The translations under genes and the position numbers were made by a program. This document shows, one piece after another, positions 1 to 10,467 of a stretch of 64,000 nt of DNA. Within the stretch, counting starts at the first letter, position 1, and every line of letters begins with the position of its first letter. This stretch comes from Favolaschia claudopus (Eukaryota; Basidiomycota; Agaricomycetes; Agaricales; Mycenaceae), in contig JAWWNJ010000022.1 in the NCBI GenBank assembly GCA_037176885.1, positions 310,001-374,000 on the forward strand, in the 5' to 3' direction. The notes below the pieces were generated by a model. It did not search any database, was not told the DNA's origin, and saw only the letters and a list, made by a program, of their open reading frames with translations.

Positions 1-62
1 TCAAGATATGCCGCCGTCTCGAATATCTCCCGCTCAAGCTCTGGCGGAAGGACTGGCTCCAT
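1..62 (-). CDS. F-box-like protein, N-terminal end only (cut by window edge)
   Basis: Reading leftward from an ATG at 62, the strand encodes about 20 residues starting MEPVLPPELEREIFETAA, then runs off the window. This is the F-box-like opening found in the copies at 34372 and 36971. Upstream sequence (63-120) matches the region just upstream of the 34372 copy. The gene is arranged head to head with the copy starting at 185. F-box proteins usually recruit substrates to SCF ubiquitin ligases, but only the family-like N-terminus is visible here, so function is inferred from the motif alone. Whether the gene is intact cannot be judged. Confidence 0.6.
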   Translation of the reverse strand, partial: MEPVLPPELEREIFETAAYL

Positions 63-184
63 GACTGTGCGGTTTGAGCACAAGGGAGTGTGGGAGAAGC
101 GCTGTCAATCAAGCCGCCATCATGTTTGGCTCGATTTGCACCCATCACTGATGCGCTTAAATTTCTTGACTCAGCCACCAAGCA

Positions 185-1309
185 ATGGAAACGTCTACGG
201 ATCCTACATTGCCGCCCGAACTCGAACGGGAGATATTCGAGACCGCAGCTTTCCAAAGTCGCCGCCATATCCACTCTCTTCTCTTCGTTTGCCGCAGGGT
301 TCATCGATGGTGCGTCGCGATCGTGACCCAAGCTAAAACGGACAATGGTCATCGAGTTGTCATTGAATCGCAACAAGTTGAACTAACGAGCCTATACTGC
401 AGGATAGAGCCCTTCCTGTACCGCGTCCTTCAGGTCCTCAGCCCTAGAGGTCCTCGCTTCCTTGCGTTCTACTCCAAGCCCGCGACTTTCAAGCAGGAGA
501 GTTTGCGCCATGTCTGGGTGGACGACCGCGTGTCAACGCCTGCTCTAGTATCTCTCCTCTCCGAATGCACGAGACTCCAATCCTTCCATTTTGACGGTAG
601 CCTTCCCCAGGAAATTCTCCCCCTCTTCGACGACATGCGAATCCAGAATCTCAGCATCCTAGTCGATCACAATTTTAACTCACACGCGATGCTTCCTCGC
701 TCTATGTTTCTCTCCGTCACTCACTTGGAACTAGTGGGCATGACGGATGGGTGGGCAAAACTAGCATTACTCCCGGTGTAGTGGGAGATTCGAGGAGGTC
801 TTGAGGAGAAGGGTGTTTGGTTGTGTTTGGCATAGACCTTAGAGTAGTGATCGCCGTGTATAGCCACATTCCACGTCTTGTCTTCCGCGTCTTCGCGGCC
901 TTCTTTGGTCTTCTCTCCAGATTCCCCGCCTCCACCGGTGCTTACACACCTCTCGTTGTCGGAGTCTTACAGTGGTCGTCCACCGACTTTAGATTACTGC
1001 CGACATCTTCAAGTTTTGGTCATCAATTTTCACGACTGGGAAGTGGCTAGATGCTTCGAAGAGCGTCTTCGCCTTCAACCAGATTCACGCATAGTTGTGA
1101 GGACGGTGCAAGAGGTGAACAAGTTTAAAGAATGGGAAAAGTGGGCATGGGGCGAGGACAATTATTGGAGTCGCGCAGACGCCTTCCTGGCTAAAAAACG
1201 CAGGGGTGAGATCGAAGGTACGCTAATTGTGATTCGGTTCAGCCAGAAGCACTTCTATAGTAACCGGATGCCGACAGGGTCATGTTACTTGCTCCGATCT
1301 TCCTCCTAA
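185..1309 (+). pseudogene. F-box-like family copy, interrupted by a 156-bp insertion
   Basis: Exon 1 (185-309) begins METSTDPTLPPELEREIF; a 93-nt GT-AG intron (310-402) splits a Trp codon exactly as in the paralogues. Exon 2 runs from 403. The protein matches the intact paralogue at 33123-34024 (minus) almost residue for residue, up to ALLPV near 778. There a TAG stop enters, and homology resumes at 935-940 with PVLTHLSLSE. Between lies a 156-bp block flanked by CCGGTG duplications. The C-terminus is also altered: where the paralogue stops after QKHF, this copy carries a few extra bases and reads on to a stop at 1309. The F-box-like N-terminus suggests an SCF adaptor ancestry. Because of the stops inside the insert it is best treated as a disrupted gene, unless the insert is spliced out; no in-frame GT-AG pair that would do this was found. 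Confidence 0.8.
779..934. mobile_element. 156-bp insertion with 6-bp flanking duplication
   Basis: Comparison with the intact paralogue at 33123-34024 shows that 779-934 is extra sequence. CCGGTG occurs at 773-778 and again at 935-940, but once in the paralogue, which is the signature of a target-site duplication. The ends show only weak inverted similarity (TAGTGGGAG... against TGGAGGCGGGG... read from the other end). It is probably a very short non-autonomous DNA element. A templated insertion during repair is the alternative. Confidence 0.6.
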
Positions 1310-1478
1310 GCAAATCGAGAAACAACCTCCTTCTGGATGAATCCCTCGAGTGAGTCGAACTTGACTCCAAGCGCAACAAGCTTAGGGTTGGGGAAGGGAG
1401 TGTCCTTGTACGCCCGAACTTTAGCTTGATACGTGAACTATACCGGACGGGATATCGATCAGAACGATTCAAATCATC

Positions 1479-2660
1479 TCAAACGGAAGAACGTGCCATC
1501 TCATCGAACTCGGCCATTCCTCCAGTGGGAAGGGAGGTAAAAGTCACTTCTTTCTTGAGGGCTTGTATCAAGCAAGTCAAATCAGCATCGAGGCCTAGAA
1601 GAAAGCAACACACGAAACGAAACCCACCTTTTCCGATGGCAGCCGCAAAGTCCGGATACGTGAACTGTGCGCTGACGACGGGGAACGCCCCGCCAACAAC
1701 GCCCTTGCTGGCGTCTTTATAATGCGTGAGGAGACCGACGGCAGCATGCCCGATATCTTTGGTGAAAGTTGCGTCTTGCACGTCCGTGTTCTCGAATTTG
1801 GGGATTGCGATGTTGTATGAGCCGGTGTCTGTTTTCGTGAGGGAGCCGAATCTGCGTTTTGCAAAGGAAGTGGTTAGTTGCAGCTCTGGGTGAATTCGAT
1901 GGGAATAAGAATAGAACGCACTTCCAGAGATTGTCGAGGAACCAGCAGGTCAGGAGGGAGGCGTAGGGGAGACCGGATTGCTTCAGGTAATCTTCGATGA
2001 CTGCTTTGTCTGCGTACACGAAATGATCAGTGCATGGCTACGAAGAGGAAATCGAGCAACGTACTATCGTAGTGATAAACGTGTGTGAATTTTCCATTGG
2101 TTTCTTTTGTGATATTGGGGAGGGAACTGCCGATTGAGAATTTGAGTCGCGATGGAATGGGAGAAAAATCGAACGCACGAAAAGATGAAGAACTTGACGC
2201 CGACGGCTTTCGATGCGTCAACGAGGTTTTTGCCTTGAGTGATCTCGAGTTTGCCCTTCGGGTCGGCGGGGAAGACTTCTGGGTCCCAGAAGTTGGTTAC
2301 CTGTCGTGCCCAACGCGCGTGTCAAGACTGCTTCAAGTTCGCAAAAATGAGGAAACAAAAATCACGCACCCCGAACACTGCTTCGCTTCCCTGGATGGCT
2401 TTCTTGAGAGACTCGACGTCGGAGAGGTTGCCCGAGACGACTTCGATGCCTTTGGCGATCAAGGCTTTGCTGGCGGCGGAGTCGACATTGCGCGAGACGG
2501 CGCGAGGGGTGTATTTGCCGTCGGCGAGGACGGCTTCGAGGACGGCGCCGCCTTATTGAGTAGGCGAGAGAGTGAGCAACGACGATTGTAGGTGAGGAAA
2601 AAGTCCGTCGATAGACTGACCTTGAGCTCCAGTAGCACCGAAGATGGTGATGATAGGCAT
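1479..2660 (-). CDS. NmrA-like family NAD(P)-binding protein
   Basis: Seven exons (2660-2621, 2551-2370, 2300-2179, 2126-2065, 2009-1922, 1851-1628, 1594-1479) join in frame to 277 codons ending TGA. The N-terminus MPIITIFGATGAQG carries the glycine-rich Rossmann dinucleotide-binding motif at residues 8-15. Further segments typical of NmrA/HSCARG-type proteins follow: NLSDVESLKKAI, FGVTNFWD, KFFIFSSLPNIT, and VYHYDNKAVIEDYLK. The length is normal for the family (about 280-300 aa). Such proteins sense or use NAD(P) and are atypical short-chain dehydrogenases without the classical catalytic tyrosine; their substrates are usually unknown. All introns are GT-AG and 43-76 nt. Start is the first ATG, immediately before the Rossmann strand. 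Confidence 0.9.
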
Positions 2661-2805
2661 GTTGTTGGTGGTTGAGAGTTAGCTTGAAGGATGGAAGGAC
2701 CCGCCAACTCGGAGCGTTTTTATATCGCTTGTATGTCGAAACAGTGATCATGGGCATGCATTACTTCGACCAAGAACTCCCGCCGGGACACCGCGCTATC
2801 CAGTT

Positions 2806-4090
2806 TCACAATCGAAGGTCGCATGGCGTAGACCGCCGGCGATAACTTTTCTGCGAAAGTTGAGTGCTGACCAAGCCCACAGTACGGCCAAGCGGTCTGC
2901 CGCGGGAGTTCGGTCCTGCTCCCTCGATTACTAAGGCAAATTCATATGGGATGAGTAGCAATACGCACCAAAATAGGGTAGAGAAGGGCAGACACAACGC
3001 TAAGAAGCCCATTAGTGAGCCAAATTCATGACATATTCCGCTTGACAACAAGTTAACAACATTTGTGGCGTAGACAAGCCACAAGAACTCTCGAAACCGA
3101 TTAGAAGCAACCTCCGAATTCAGAAAAGAGATACTCACGATTCGAGAGCGAGAATATCTGGGCACCGCATATAAGACTGCTCCGGAGTCTATAATGCTTA
3201 GACACGCGAAATATGGCTGAAAAATCGCGGGGTTTGGAGGTAAGCAAGGGCTACCTACCCCCCTGCCAGAGCTACTCATACAACACGTTCATTCGACGAA
3301 TCCGGATTCAGATAGAAAATACGAAGCAGATTCAACATACTGTTCACCCCCACACAACACTCTAGGTCCCAGCCCAATGCACTGGAGCCCCATACTACTA
3401 ACTCAAATGACACGGAGACTGCAAGTGAGATATGAGCCAGGTCCGAGTGATCGAGATACAGCAAGAACGTACCTCGATAGCGGAATTCGATGGGACAACA
3501 GATAGGGTTCCATGGAGGTTGTTGACTTGTTGAGTGATGAAGCGTGAAACGCCGCGACGCGAGAAGACTAGAGAAATCAGTAGTGAAGTACGTGGAAGAC
3601 GTAGAATACAAAACACTCACCTGGGCCTGCATCACATCGTAAATCCACCAATCTTCGTGTCGCCTGGATTCCCGGGAAACGGCTCGCAGACGGAAGGACA
3701 GCAGCACGTTGATTTCAATTTGCGGCCTGTTGACGGCATTGTTGACGGCGCGAGAAGGGAGGAATTCTTGGTGATATTGCAGCGGGCTACGGCCTTGATA
3801 GTTTGCTCATTGAGGGTGACTTGAGTGTAGCGCGGGTGTGTCGTAACACTACTTGAGAGGCTTGAAGCTTTGAGGAACCTTGACTGACTCGACGACAAGC
3901 TTGAAGGGAGTGCTGGTGTTTCGAAGTGGTCTTGAAGTCGGTGAAGTACCCAGGGACACGAGGGATGGGCGAAAGGGGGTTGAAGTGCACTTATACGGCG
4001 AGAGCTTGCATTTAGACAGCGGCCAGGCTCGCAAGCAAATGCTTGCAAGAGTGAGAGCGGGATGGGGGGAAAGGAAGAGAAGAGCGATAT
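2806..4090 (-). other. Unresolved minus-strand locus, possible gene or gene relic
   Basis: Several protein-like segments lie on this strand between the NmrA-like gene and the divergent gene at 4161. One, near 3760-3630, reads as HEDWWIYDVMQAQ and is followed by a good GTGAGT donor. Another, near 3250-2960, is hydrophobic (FLALCLPFSTLFWCVLLL and IIDSGAVLYAV) and looks like membrane helices. I could not join these into one frame-consistent model with a credible ATG, and recognise no family. It may be an integral-membrane protein gene with an unrecognised start, or a decayed one. Confidence 0.3.
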
Positions 4091-4160
4091 GGCGTTGATG
4101 ATCTGATTGGGCAATCAACACGTGACGTCGGAGTTTCAATTCATTTCTTCCTCCTCCTCG

Positions 4161-5084
4161 ATGTCGCGTCGCTCCTCCTCTGCCTCGGCCGATTCAGACT
4201 CGGACAACGACGCTCCGATATCCATCCCTCACACACAGGCCAAACGCGCCGCCCAGACCCGTGAAGCTGCCCGGGAGCAGGTCGTCAAGGACGAACGAGC
4301 AAAGCGGAAAGAAAAAAATCGGGAGAGGGATAGGAAGTTGAAGGAGCGGGCGGTTGCGGCGGGCCGTGGGGCGGTGGAAGCGGGGCAGGACGAGGAGAGC
4401 GATGATGACGATGATAGCGATGGTGACGACGGGGAGGACGCAGTGGAAAGTCGGATGGAGCGTGCGATGCGGGAGGCGGCAGAGGAGGGTAGCGGGATGT
4501 CGGATGAGGAAGGGGACGAGGACGATGCCATGGAGGAAGACGCAAGCGAGAGCGGCGACGACGAGGACGACGACGACACCCCTTCGACGAATCCAAACCA
4601 CCTCCCCGACCACCTTTTCGCCTCCGCCTTTGCATCGACCTCCGCTCCTTCAATTAAAAATTCTCTCCCGGAATCTAAGCCCCCGAAAGCAAAACGAAAG
4701 CGAACTCGAAACCCGAGAGCGAAGGACGTGGTTTTGGGGTATGTCGCCTTATCCTACTTGCTCACCTTCATTTCCCTGATGCGATTTTTGTTTCGCCAAC
4801 AGCTCACGCACCATCCGCGTTACCTCTTCCTCCTCCCTCCCGAACATCCCGACCACCCTCCCCTCCAAGAAAATCCGCAAATTCACAGACCGTGCGCTTG
4901 CAATGAAGGGGACTGACAGTCGCGGTAGAGGGAAGAAGGCGTGGACGAGGATGCCTAGTACGTTTCTTTTTTCTATCTATTGCGCTGTGAGCGTTCTCTG
5001 ACTGTTTCTTTTGTCGTTATAGCGAATCTGGGTGCACTACGAAGACGGAGCGAGGGACCGCCGGCGAGGTTCGTGAGGGGCTAG
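4161..5084 (+). CDS. Acidic nucleolar-type protein, possibly Utp16/Bud21-like
   Basis: Three exons (4161-4738, 4803-4957, 5023-5084) give 264 aa ending FVRG. The first 160 residues are Ser-rich, then alternate basic KRKEKNRERDRKLKERA-type stretches with long Asp/Glu runs; a KAKRKRTRNPRAKD basic patch looks like a nuclear or nucleolar localisation signal. The conserved C-terminal block (RTIRVTSSSLPNIPTTL, then KKIRKFTDRALAMKG and KKAWTRMP) resembles U3-snoRNA-associated Utp16/Bud21 proteins of the small-subunit processome. That assignment rests on general similarity, not a diagnostic motif. The start at 4161 is the ATG that opens the Ser-rich tail; an in-frame upstream extension lacks an ATG of its own. 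The last two exons and 3' flank have a copy at 32550-33095. Confidence 0.7.
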
Positions 5085-5370
5085 GTTGAGATTGCGAGTC
5101 AGTTTGAATACACACTGGCGTATATCGGAGGGAAGGATAGATGAGGTATCGCATGCGTTGACTTTACCTATGCGATCCTGCAGCTCACCTGGCGCCAGCA
5201 GTTTTGACAAGAAAAGTATTATAATGCTAGGAATAGAATAAGTACCCACCAAACTGCACGGCGACAATTTTTCCTCCCAGTCTCCGAGAACGTAGCATAA
5301 CACCTAGGCTCGAAACCCGCCTTTCTACGGGCTGTAGATAGACACCGGCATTTCAATGTTCAAGCATATG
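4843..5370 (+). repeat. Segmental duplication, copy 1 (partner 32557-33095)
   Basis: From the exon-2 sequence of the Utp16-like gene through about 280 bp of 3' flank, this stretch recurs in the same orientation at 32557-33095 with scattered substitutions and small indels. Shared landmarks are the end of exon 2, the intron, the last exon, CGAGAACGTAGCATAACACC, and TAGACACCGGCATTTCAATG. The gene is complete here and only its 3' piece is present at 32.5 kb, so this is the parental copy. Confidence 0.85.
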
Positions 5371-5897
5371 AGAGCGCCATAGGGATTTCGGGCGTTGATG
5401 GCGCCTATATAGACACCGATGCTATTATCGGGAGAGGTAGGTAATTTTAACAACCAGGATGCCCATGAAGCCTGTTCCTTCTCGCGACTGCGGTATGTGA
5501 GTTTTCACAGGATACAAACAGCGAGTGTGATGGATATGATACTGCCCAGATGAACTAGAGTCTACCTAGTTCCCAAGAATCTCAACATGCCTCAGACCGT
5601 TCCGCATCGCAAATGAAACGAGCATCCCACTTTCGGCGCCATATCGGAGGAGAGGGACGCTCAATCGTCCCTGCGCGACCTTAATTCTCCGCTTTAAATG
5701 ACCCTCCCCGCCGGAAAACCCGGACCCACCCCTCGTCATCACGCTGACTTGCGGATATGATTTCCGTGTTATCCGTATTTTCCGTCTCGTTCCTCATTGG
5801 TTGTTCGTGGACTGATAAGGCCACTTTGACGCGTCCACGACTTATAAAGGCCAGAAACAGACGGATACCACGCCCAACGTATTTTTCCCGCCCACAA
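5371..5897. other. Intergenic, no gene seen
   Basis: Between the duplicated 3' flank and the RTA1-like gene I see no conserved protein segment, RNA gene or repeat. The last 150 bp presumably hold the RTA1-like promoter; no clear TATA box stands out. Confidence 0.5.
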
Positions 5898-7170
5898 ATG
5901 CCCCCCTCCGCGCTCAGGTTTTCGCCTTATGGGTACACACCCCAGGAAGCTGTGTGCATCATTTTCGTGGCTCTGTTTGGTCTTTCTACTCGTACGTCGC
6001 AGGGCCTTCGTTCAAATTTTTTGAAACTTATATTTTACCTGTAATTTATAGTGCTGCATTTTGGGCAAGCAGCGGTGTACCGGATGTGGTGGCTCCTTCC
6101 CACCGCCGTTCTTGCCGGAATTCTTGAGACAATTGGGTGGGGCGGGAGGCTATCGTCATCCCGGGACCCAGCACTCTTCCAGTCATACGAGATACAGTGC
6201 GCTCTATTCCTGAATTTTAGACTGATACCTGGAACTCAAAATTGACAATGTATTATAGAATCGTGTGCACAATTATGGGTGTGCGTCGCGACATCCCCCA
6301 TATTTCCTTCACGAATTGACGCAAAACAGCCGACGCCCCTAGCAGCTGCCAATTTTGTGATTCTGGGGCACATAATCAATCGTCTGGGCCCCGCATACAG
6401 CCGTCTGTCTCCCAAACTTTGTAGGTTCCATATTTAACTGCAAACATGAACCTCTAGTAATGAATGCTTATATTTCCAGACACAAGTATCTTTTTATGTT
6501 GCGTGAGTCCTATCCCTTAATTTTATATCACTTTGGCCTGAATCCCATTCCCTGGAAGGACATTCTCTCTCTCGTGGTCCAAGCCGTTGGAGGAGGCTTC
6601 GCCGCCCAAGCCGTGAACCAGCACCGCAATCCCGAGAACGGAGGGCACATCATGTTGGCTGGAATCATACTTCAAATGGGTGGGTCTCCCGACACCTCTT
6701 TTCTAAAAGCTGAAGTTCACTTACCTTTTTATAGCGACGATAACAGTCTACGTCCTGTGCGCAGGCGAGTTCCTCGTCCGATACCTTCGAAACCGCCCCA
6801 TTCGTTCCTCCACGGTTGTCGCTACATCCACCCCGCCGTTATCGGGCAACATGAAAATCTTGATCTCCGCGCTCGTCTTTAACACGATATGTCTATTCAT
6901 CCGAGCTGTCTACCGTGTTATCGAGCTGAGCGACGGGTGGACGGGGAGGATTATTCGCACTGAGGTTTATTTCAGTGCGTATTTCTTCTTGTCTCTCGTT
7001 TTGTTTTTGCGCTGATTTACTTGAATTGCATAGATGTTCTTGACGGTGCCATGATCACGCTCGCCATTTTCACCCTAAACCTCGCGCATCCCGGCATGTT
7101 ACTTGGTTCCTCCTTACCCAAAGAATCTAGGAAAGAGGCGGATAGCTTGGATGAGCCGAGAAAGGTTTAG
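5898..7170 (+). CDS. RTA1-like seven-helix membrane protein
   Basis: Eight exons (5898-5991, 6052-6196, 6259-6280, 6330-6420, 6480-6502, 6559-6679, 6735-6974, 7034-7170) sum to 291 codons in frame. The 290-aa product has the RTA1 hallmark order: an N-terminal PYGYTPQEAVCIIFVALFGL helix, then WGGRLSS, MGPTPLAAANFVILGHII, the signature DIISLVVQAVGGG, and a C-terminal ICLFIRAVYRVIEL followed by a last helix. Length and roughly seven hydrophobic segments fit the family. Fungal RTA1/RTM1/Rsb1 relatives act in the plasma membrane in lipid translocation or resistance to aminocholesterol-type compounds; the substrate here is unknown. Two exons are very short (22 and 23 nt), but each restores the phase and the conserved motif. 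Confidence 0.92.
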
Positions 7171-7299
7171 TGTTGATGAACACAGGAAATGCCGAGAACT
7201 TGGATTACTGTAGATGAAATTTGGGACCGTTTGCTTTACTTGAATATTAGATATTCATCCACTCGTTTACCTATCCCGGCGCAAGTCACTTTTGCGGTC

Positions 7300-7585
7300 C
7301 ATTGAATTCGTGATATCAACTTTCACGACTGGAAAGAGGCTGTACGGTTCGACAAACGTCTCCTCCTTAAACCTGATTCACGCATATTAGTTATGAGGAC
7401 GGCGCGAGGGGTGTCCAGGTTTGAAGAATGGGAAAAGGGGGCATGGGGCGAGGACAATTATTGGAGTCGCGCAGACGCCTTCCTTGCTAAACAATGCAGG
7501 GGTGAGATTGAAGATACGCTAATTGTCATTTGGTTTAGCCAGAAGCTCTTCTAACCAGATGCTGACAGGGTCATGTTACTTGATG
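7300..7585 (+). pseudogene. C-terminal fragment of the F-box-like family
   Basis: The stretch matches the last roughly 85 codons of the copies at 185 and 33123: a degenerate INFHDW, then RFEEWEKGAWGEDNYWSR, the DAFLAK block and a stop after QKLF, continuing into shared 3' flank (GATGCTGACAGGGTCATGTTAC). No N-terminal part precedes it. The preceding ATG-to-F-box region is absent, so this is a 3' remnant of a duplicated copy, directly downstream of the RTA1-like gene. Confidence 0.8.
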
Positions 7586-8250
7586 GGTCCCGCTTTCTCT
7601 GGCATTTCACCTGGATGTAGAAATTTCTGCGGTGACTCCGCAGAACGTGCGAGCGGTACTGGATGAGAAGATACAACTGGATGTAAGATTCGGATCAATG
7701 ATCGAGACATACATGAAGCATAATCGAAGGTCGCGTTGAAGACATACCTGGGCATAGAAACTGATTCTCAGAGACATAGGCGGGGAAAGAGTAACCATGC
7801 GGAGTTCACCGGTAAGCTAGGTACGTATACGTACCGCAGGGAAAGCGAGTTATCAGGTGGATGTTTCATAAATAATTCATGTTCGCATCAAATGCCGACC
7901 GTACGTGGAAAGTCTGAAGCTGAGAATTTTTTTCCAAAAGACGAGAACTTTTCATGTCTTCCTTTGTCGTCTGATCATGGGAATCAGAGTCTTCGAGAAC
8001 TCGGAGTCGTATCGCAAAAAAAGACGATGACAGTCTGGGCTCAAGTCGCTGTCTATTCAATCCCAGACCGCCTGAACCCAAGCCATATTGTCAAAGTGCC
8101 AATTTAGAAACAAGACGAACAGCACCGTCGTGGTCAAAAAATGATGTCGATGGCACGTGAGCGCGTTGTTACGTTGACCCATCTGCCAATCAACGTTATA
8201 TAAATACGCGTACATAACTGGTTTGGAGTGCTCCTCCATCCTCGTTCTAG
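7586..8250. other. Intergenic, no gene seen
   Basis: No conserved coding segment, RNA gene or recognisable repeat was found on either strand. A TATAAATA-like stretch near 8198 (CGTTATATAAATACGCG) is a plausible core promoter for the small candidate gene that starts at 8251. Confidence 0.4.
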
Positions 8251-8663
8251 ATGTCGACAAAATTCTCCCTGTAAGCTCTCCCTATGCAATTGAAGCAATT
8301 AGAAACCGCTCCTGACTGACTTCAGCAACTGTTGCCCAGTATTCTCGGCAGCGTTTTCCTGTCGTCCAGTCAGTGCTCTCTGTCAGTCATGTCTAGGATT
8401 CTGGAAACGAAATGAATAGTATGTCTTGAACCCCTGGATTCAAACCTGAATCTCTGAATTCACGCTCTTCTCTGTGTTGCGACCCTTTACCGGTCTAGGC
8501 TCTCTTAACGCATCCTTCGTTCCATTCCAGTGGACCGATCGAAAATCCCGCCAAGGAAATGACCACCGAGCTCCTCAACCTGTCAAAGTCATTCCTATGG
8601 AACCTTCCCCATCCACCCCATCCACCCCTGTACAATTCAGATCCCACGGGGACGCGTTGCTAG
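8251..8663 (+). CDS. Small hypothetical protein, Cys-containing (81 aa)
   Basis: Three exons (8251-8270, 8326-8418, 8531-8663) with GTAAGC, GTATGT donors and CAG acceptors join in frame to 82 codons. The middle exon encodes a compact segment with six cysteines (NCCPVFSAAFSC, then PVSALCQSCLGFW). The rest is Pro-rich. A TATA-like sequence lies about 45 bp upstream of the ATG. No family is recognised, there is no convincing signal peptide, and a protein this short could be spurious. The consistent splice phases and promoter are the support. Confidence 0.4.
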
Positions 8664-8848
8664 TCCGTCTGAATTTCACATATTCAATGCACCTTCGACC
8701 CCCTATCATTCGCCAGGGCACAGTGGCTGTGAACTTTGACTTGGAGGGGAACGGTGAGGGACGACAATACAATCATTTCCAGATTTAAATAAGAATACAT
8801 CGAAGTTTGTGGTTGGTGCCCACTTCTTCGTCACCCAGTTCGCCCAGC

Positions 8849-10467
8849 ATGGAAGACGTTAGCGAATCCTACAAAGTCAAGTTTGTGCTCGGGCCCTGGG
8901 TAAGCCTCCAGCCTCTGCTCTTCATACGCTCGTGAATCACCTCGATACAATATTAGCTCGTCGGCTCGTGCTTTGAATTCGTTTTAACGGGGGTGCTTTG
9001 CTGTCAAGTAAGTTTTTTTCATCGTATCTTGCTTCGAGGACTCTTACGCTCGTCTGCAGTTCATCAACTACTTCACCTGGTACCCTGACGACAAACGATC
9101 CCTCCGTATTGCAGTACTGGTCCTACTCCTCTTGACCATCCTCAAGTCCATCGAGTCCTTGTGCGTCCCCATCAAAATTCGTCTCTTGATGTTTATCCGT
9201 TCTCAAGTGCCGCATTATGGATCTTCTTGATTGAAAATTTCGGCGACATCAATAAGAACCTGATGCTTAGCGTCACTGCGTGGTGGGATACGGCGAATCC
9301 CTTATTGGTATGCCCCTTTCCGTCCTCTCTCGAATCGTACCCTCACCCTCACTTCACAGGTCGCGATAGTAGACTTCTACGTCCAATGCTATTTCTGCTC
9401 GCGTCTCTTAGCCATCAGCAAGAGCTGGGTTATCGTCGCTCCGGTGTTCAGTCTCTTCTTCTTTGCGTTGATATCCATGGTACTTGCGGTGCGTGAGCCT
9501 ATCTAAATATAAACATTCACTTGAATTCACGCTCGCTTATTCTCCCAGACGTACTATATCACCACTTCGGAGAGCACACAGATCACCAATTGGTGTACGT
9601 AGCTTCCCTTCGTTCTCATATGAATCGTCCGTTGATTTCCCCCTTCCAGTCGCCGCGCACTTCTCCAGTTTATTTGGTAAGACTCTTTTGACGTTTCCCG
9701 CACCAATATAACGAATGTTCTCTTCTCAGCTGGCGACATGCTCCTCACCGCACTTACCGCCTACTATCTCATCAAAACCAAGAAAAACGTTCTCCCACAG
9801 ACCGTTGGCCTCATCAACGCGCTCGTTAGGCTGACATTCCAAACTGCGGCCCCTGCTGCGCTATTGTAAGTGTTATCACCCTGAGCTTGTCATCCTCCCT
9901 CTTCCTCTACCTGTTTTCTCTCTTTCTTTCCGAGTCGTCCATACTCATGACCCACTATTCGTATTTAGTGCGCTCTTCACCTTGATCTTCTCTCAAATGA
10001 ATCGCGCCGGTCACTTCTACCTCGGGTTCGTCGAAATCGCATTCAACCAACCTCTACCCAAGCTCTACGCCATCTCGATGATGTGGACGCTCAATGCGAG
10101 ACGCACCATGACCATGGGTAGGAGCGCACTCAGCGGGAGCAGCTCGGAGCACCCGAGTGGGACGCGAGTGCGGACGGCCCGACGAACCAATGTACGTTTC
10201 CTTCTGTAGTCTTGTGGGAGTGTTTTGTGTTTACGATGCCTCGAACTTCCAGGGCGACGTAGAGCTGGGAAGGATTGAGGTGCTCACGCAGACGGAAACG
10301 ACGAGGCATGTTGATGTACGTTCCTGATCCTCTCAGTTACATCCGTCTGTGATGCCGACCTTCAGCAGGTCCGCGACATGTTCGACCCAGGTCGTACGAC
10401 CGACGACCACAAGCATGGACTCGGAGGCGATCATAAACTTGGTAGTGAGACGAGTTCTGGGCCTTAG
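8849..10467 (+). CDS. DUF6534-like integral membrane protein
   Basis: Eleven exons (8849-8899, 8957-9007, 9060-9160, 9208-9307, 9360-9488, 9549-9594, 9650-9676, 9730-9865, 9969-10191, 10253-10315, 10366-10467) give 342 aa. The N-terminus KFVLGPWLVGSCFEFVLTGVL, the YFTWYPDDKRSLRIAVLVLL segment, AIVDFYVQCYFCSRLLAISK, and the C-terminal KLYAISMMWTLNARR are the conserved blocks of the large Agaricomycete family annotated DUF6534. About seven hydrophobic helices are visible, followed by a polar cytosolic tail of about 90 residues rich in Asp, Thr and His. The family has no established function; a receptor-like or transporter role is only a guess from topology. The alternative acceptor three bases downstream in the last exon (CAGCAG) would remove one Gln. 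Confidence 0.9.

Noticed and set aside
776..920. Reading 776-920 as an ordinary GT-AG intron of the F-box-like gene
   Set aside because: The splice would shift the frame, and the paralogue has continuous coding sequence there with a clear target duplication around the extra block.
4194..4653. Ser-rich and Arg-rich minus-strand frames opposite the acidic Utp16-like exon
   Set aside because: Mirror of Asp/Glu-rich GAC/GAG codons; no splice or start support.
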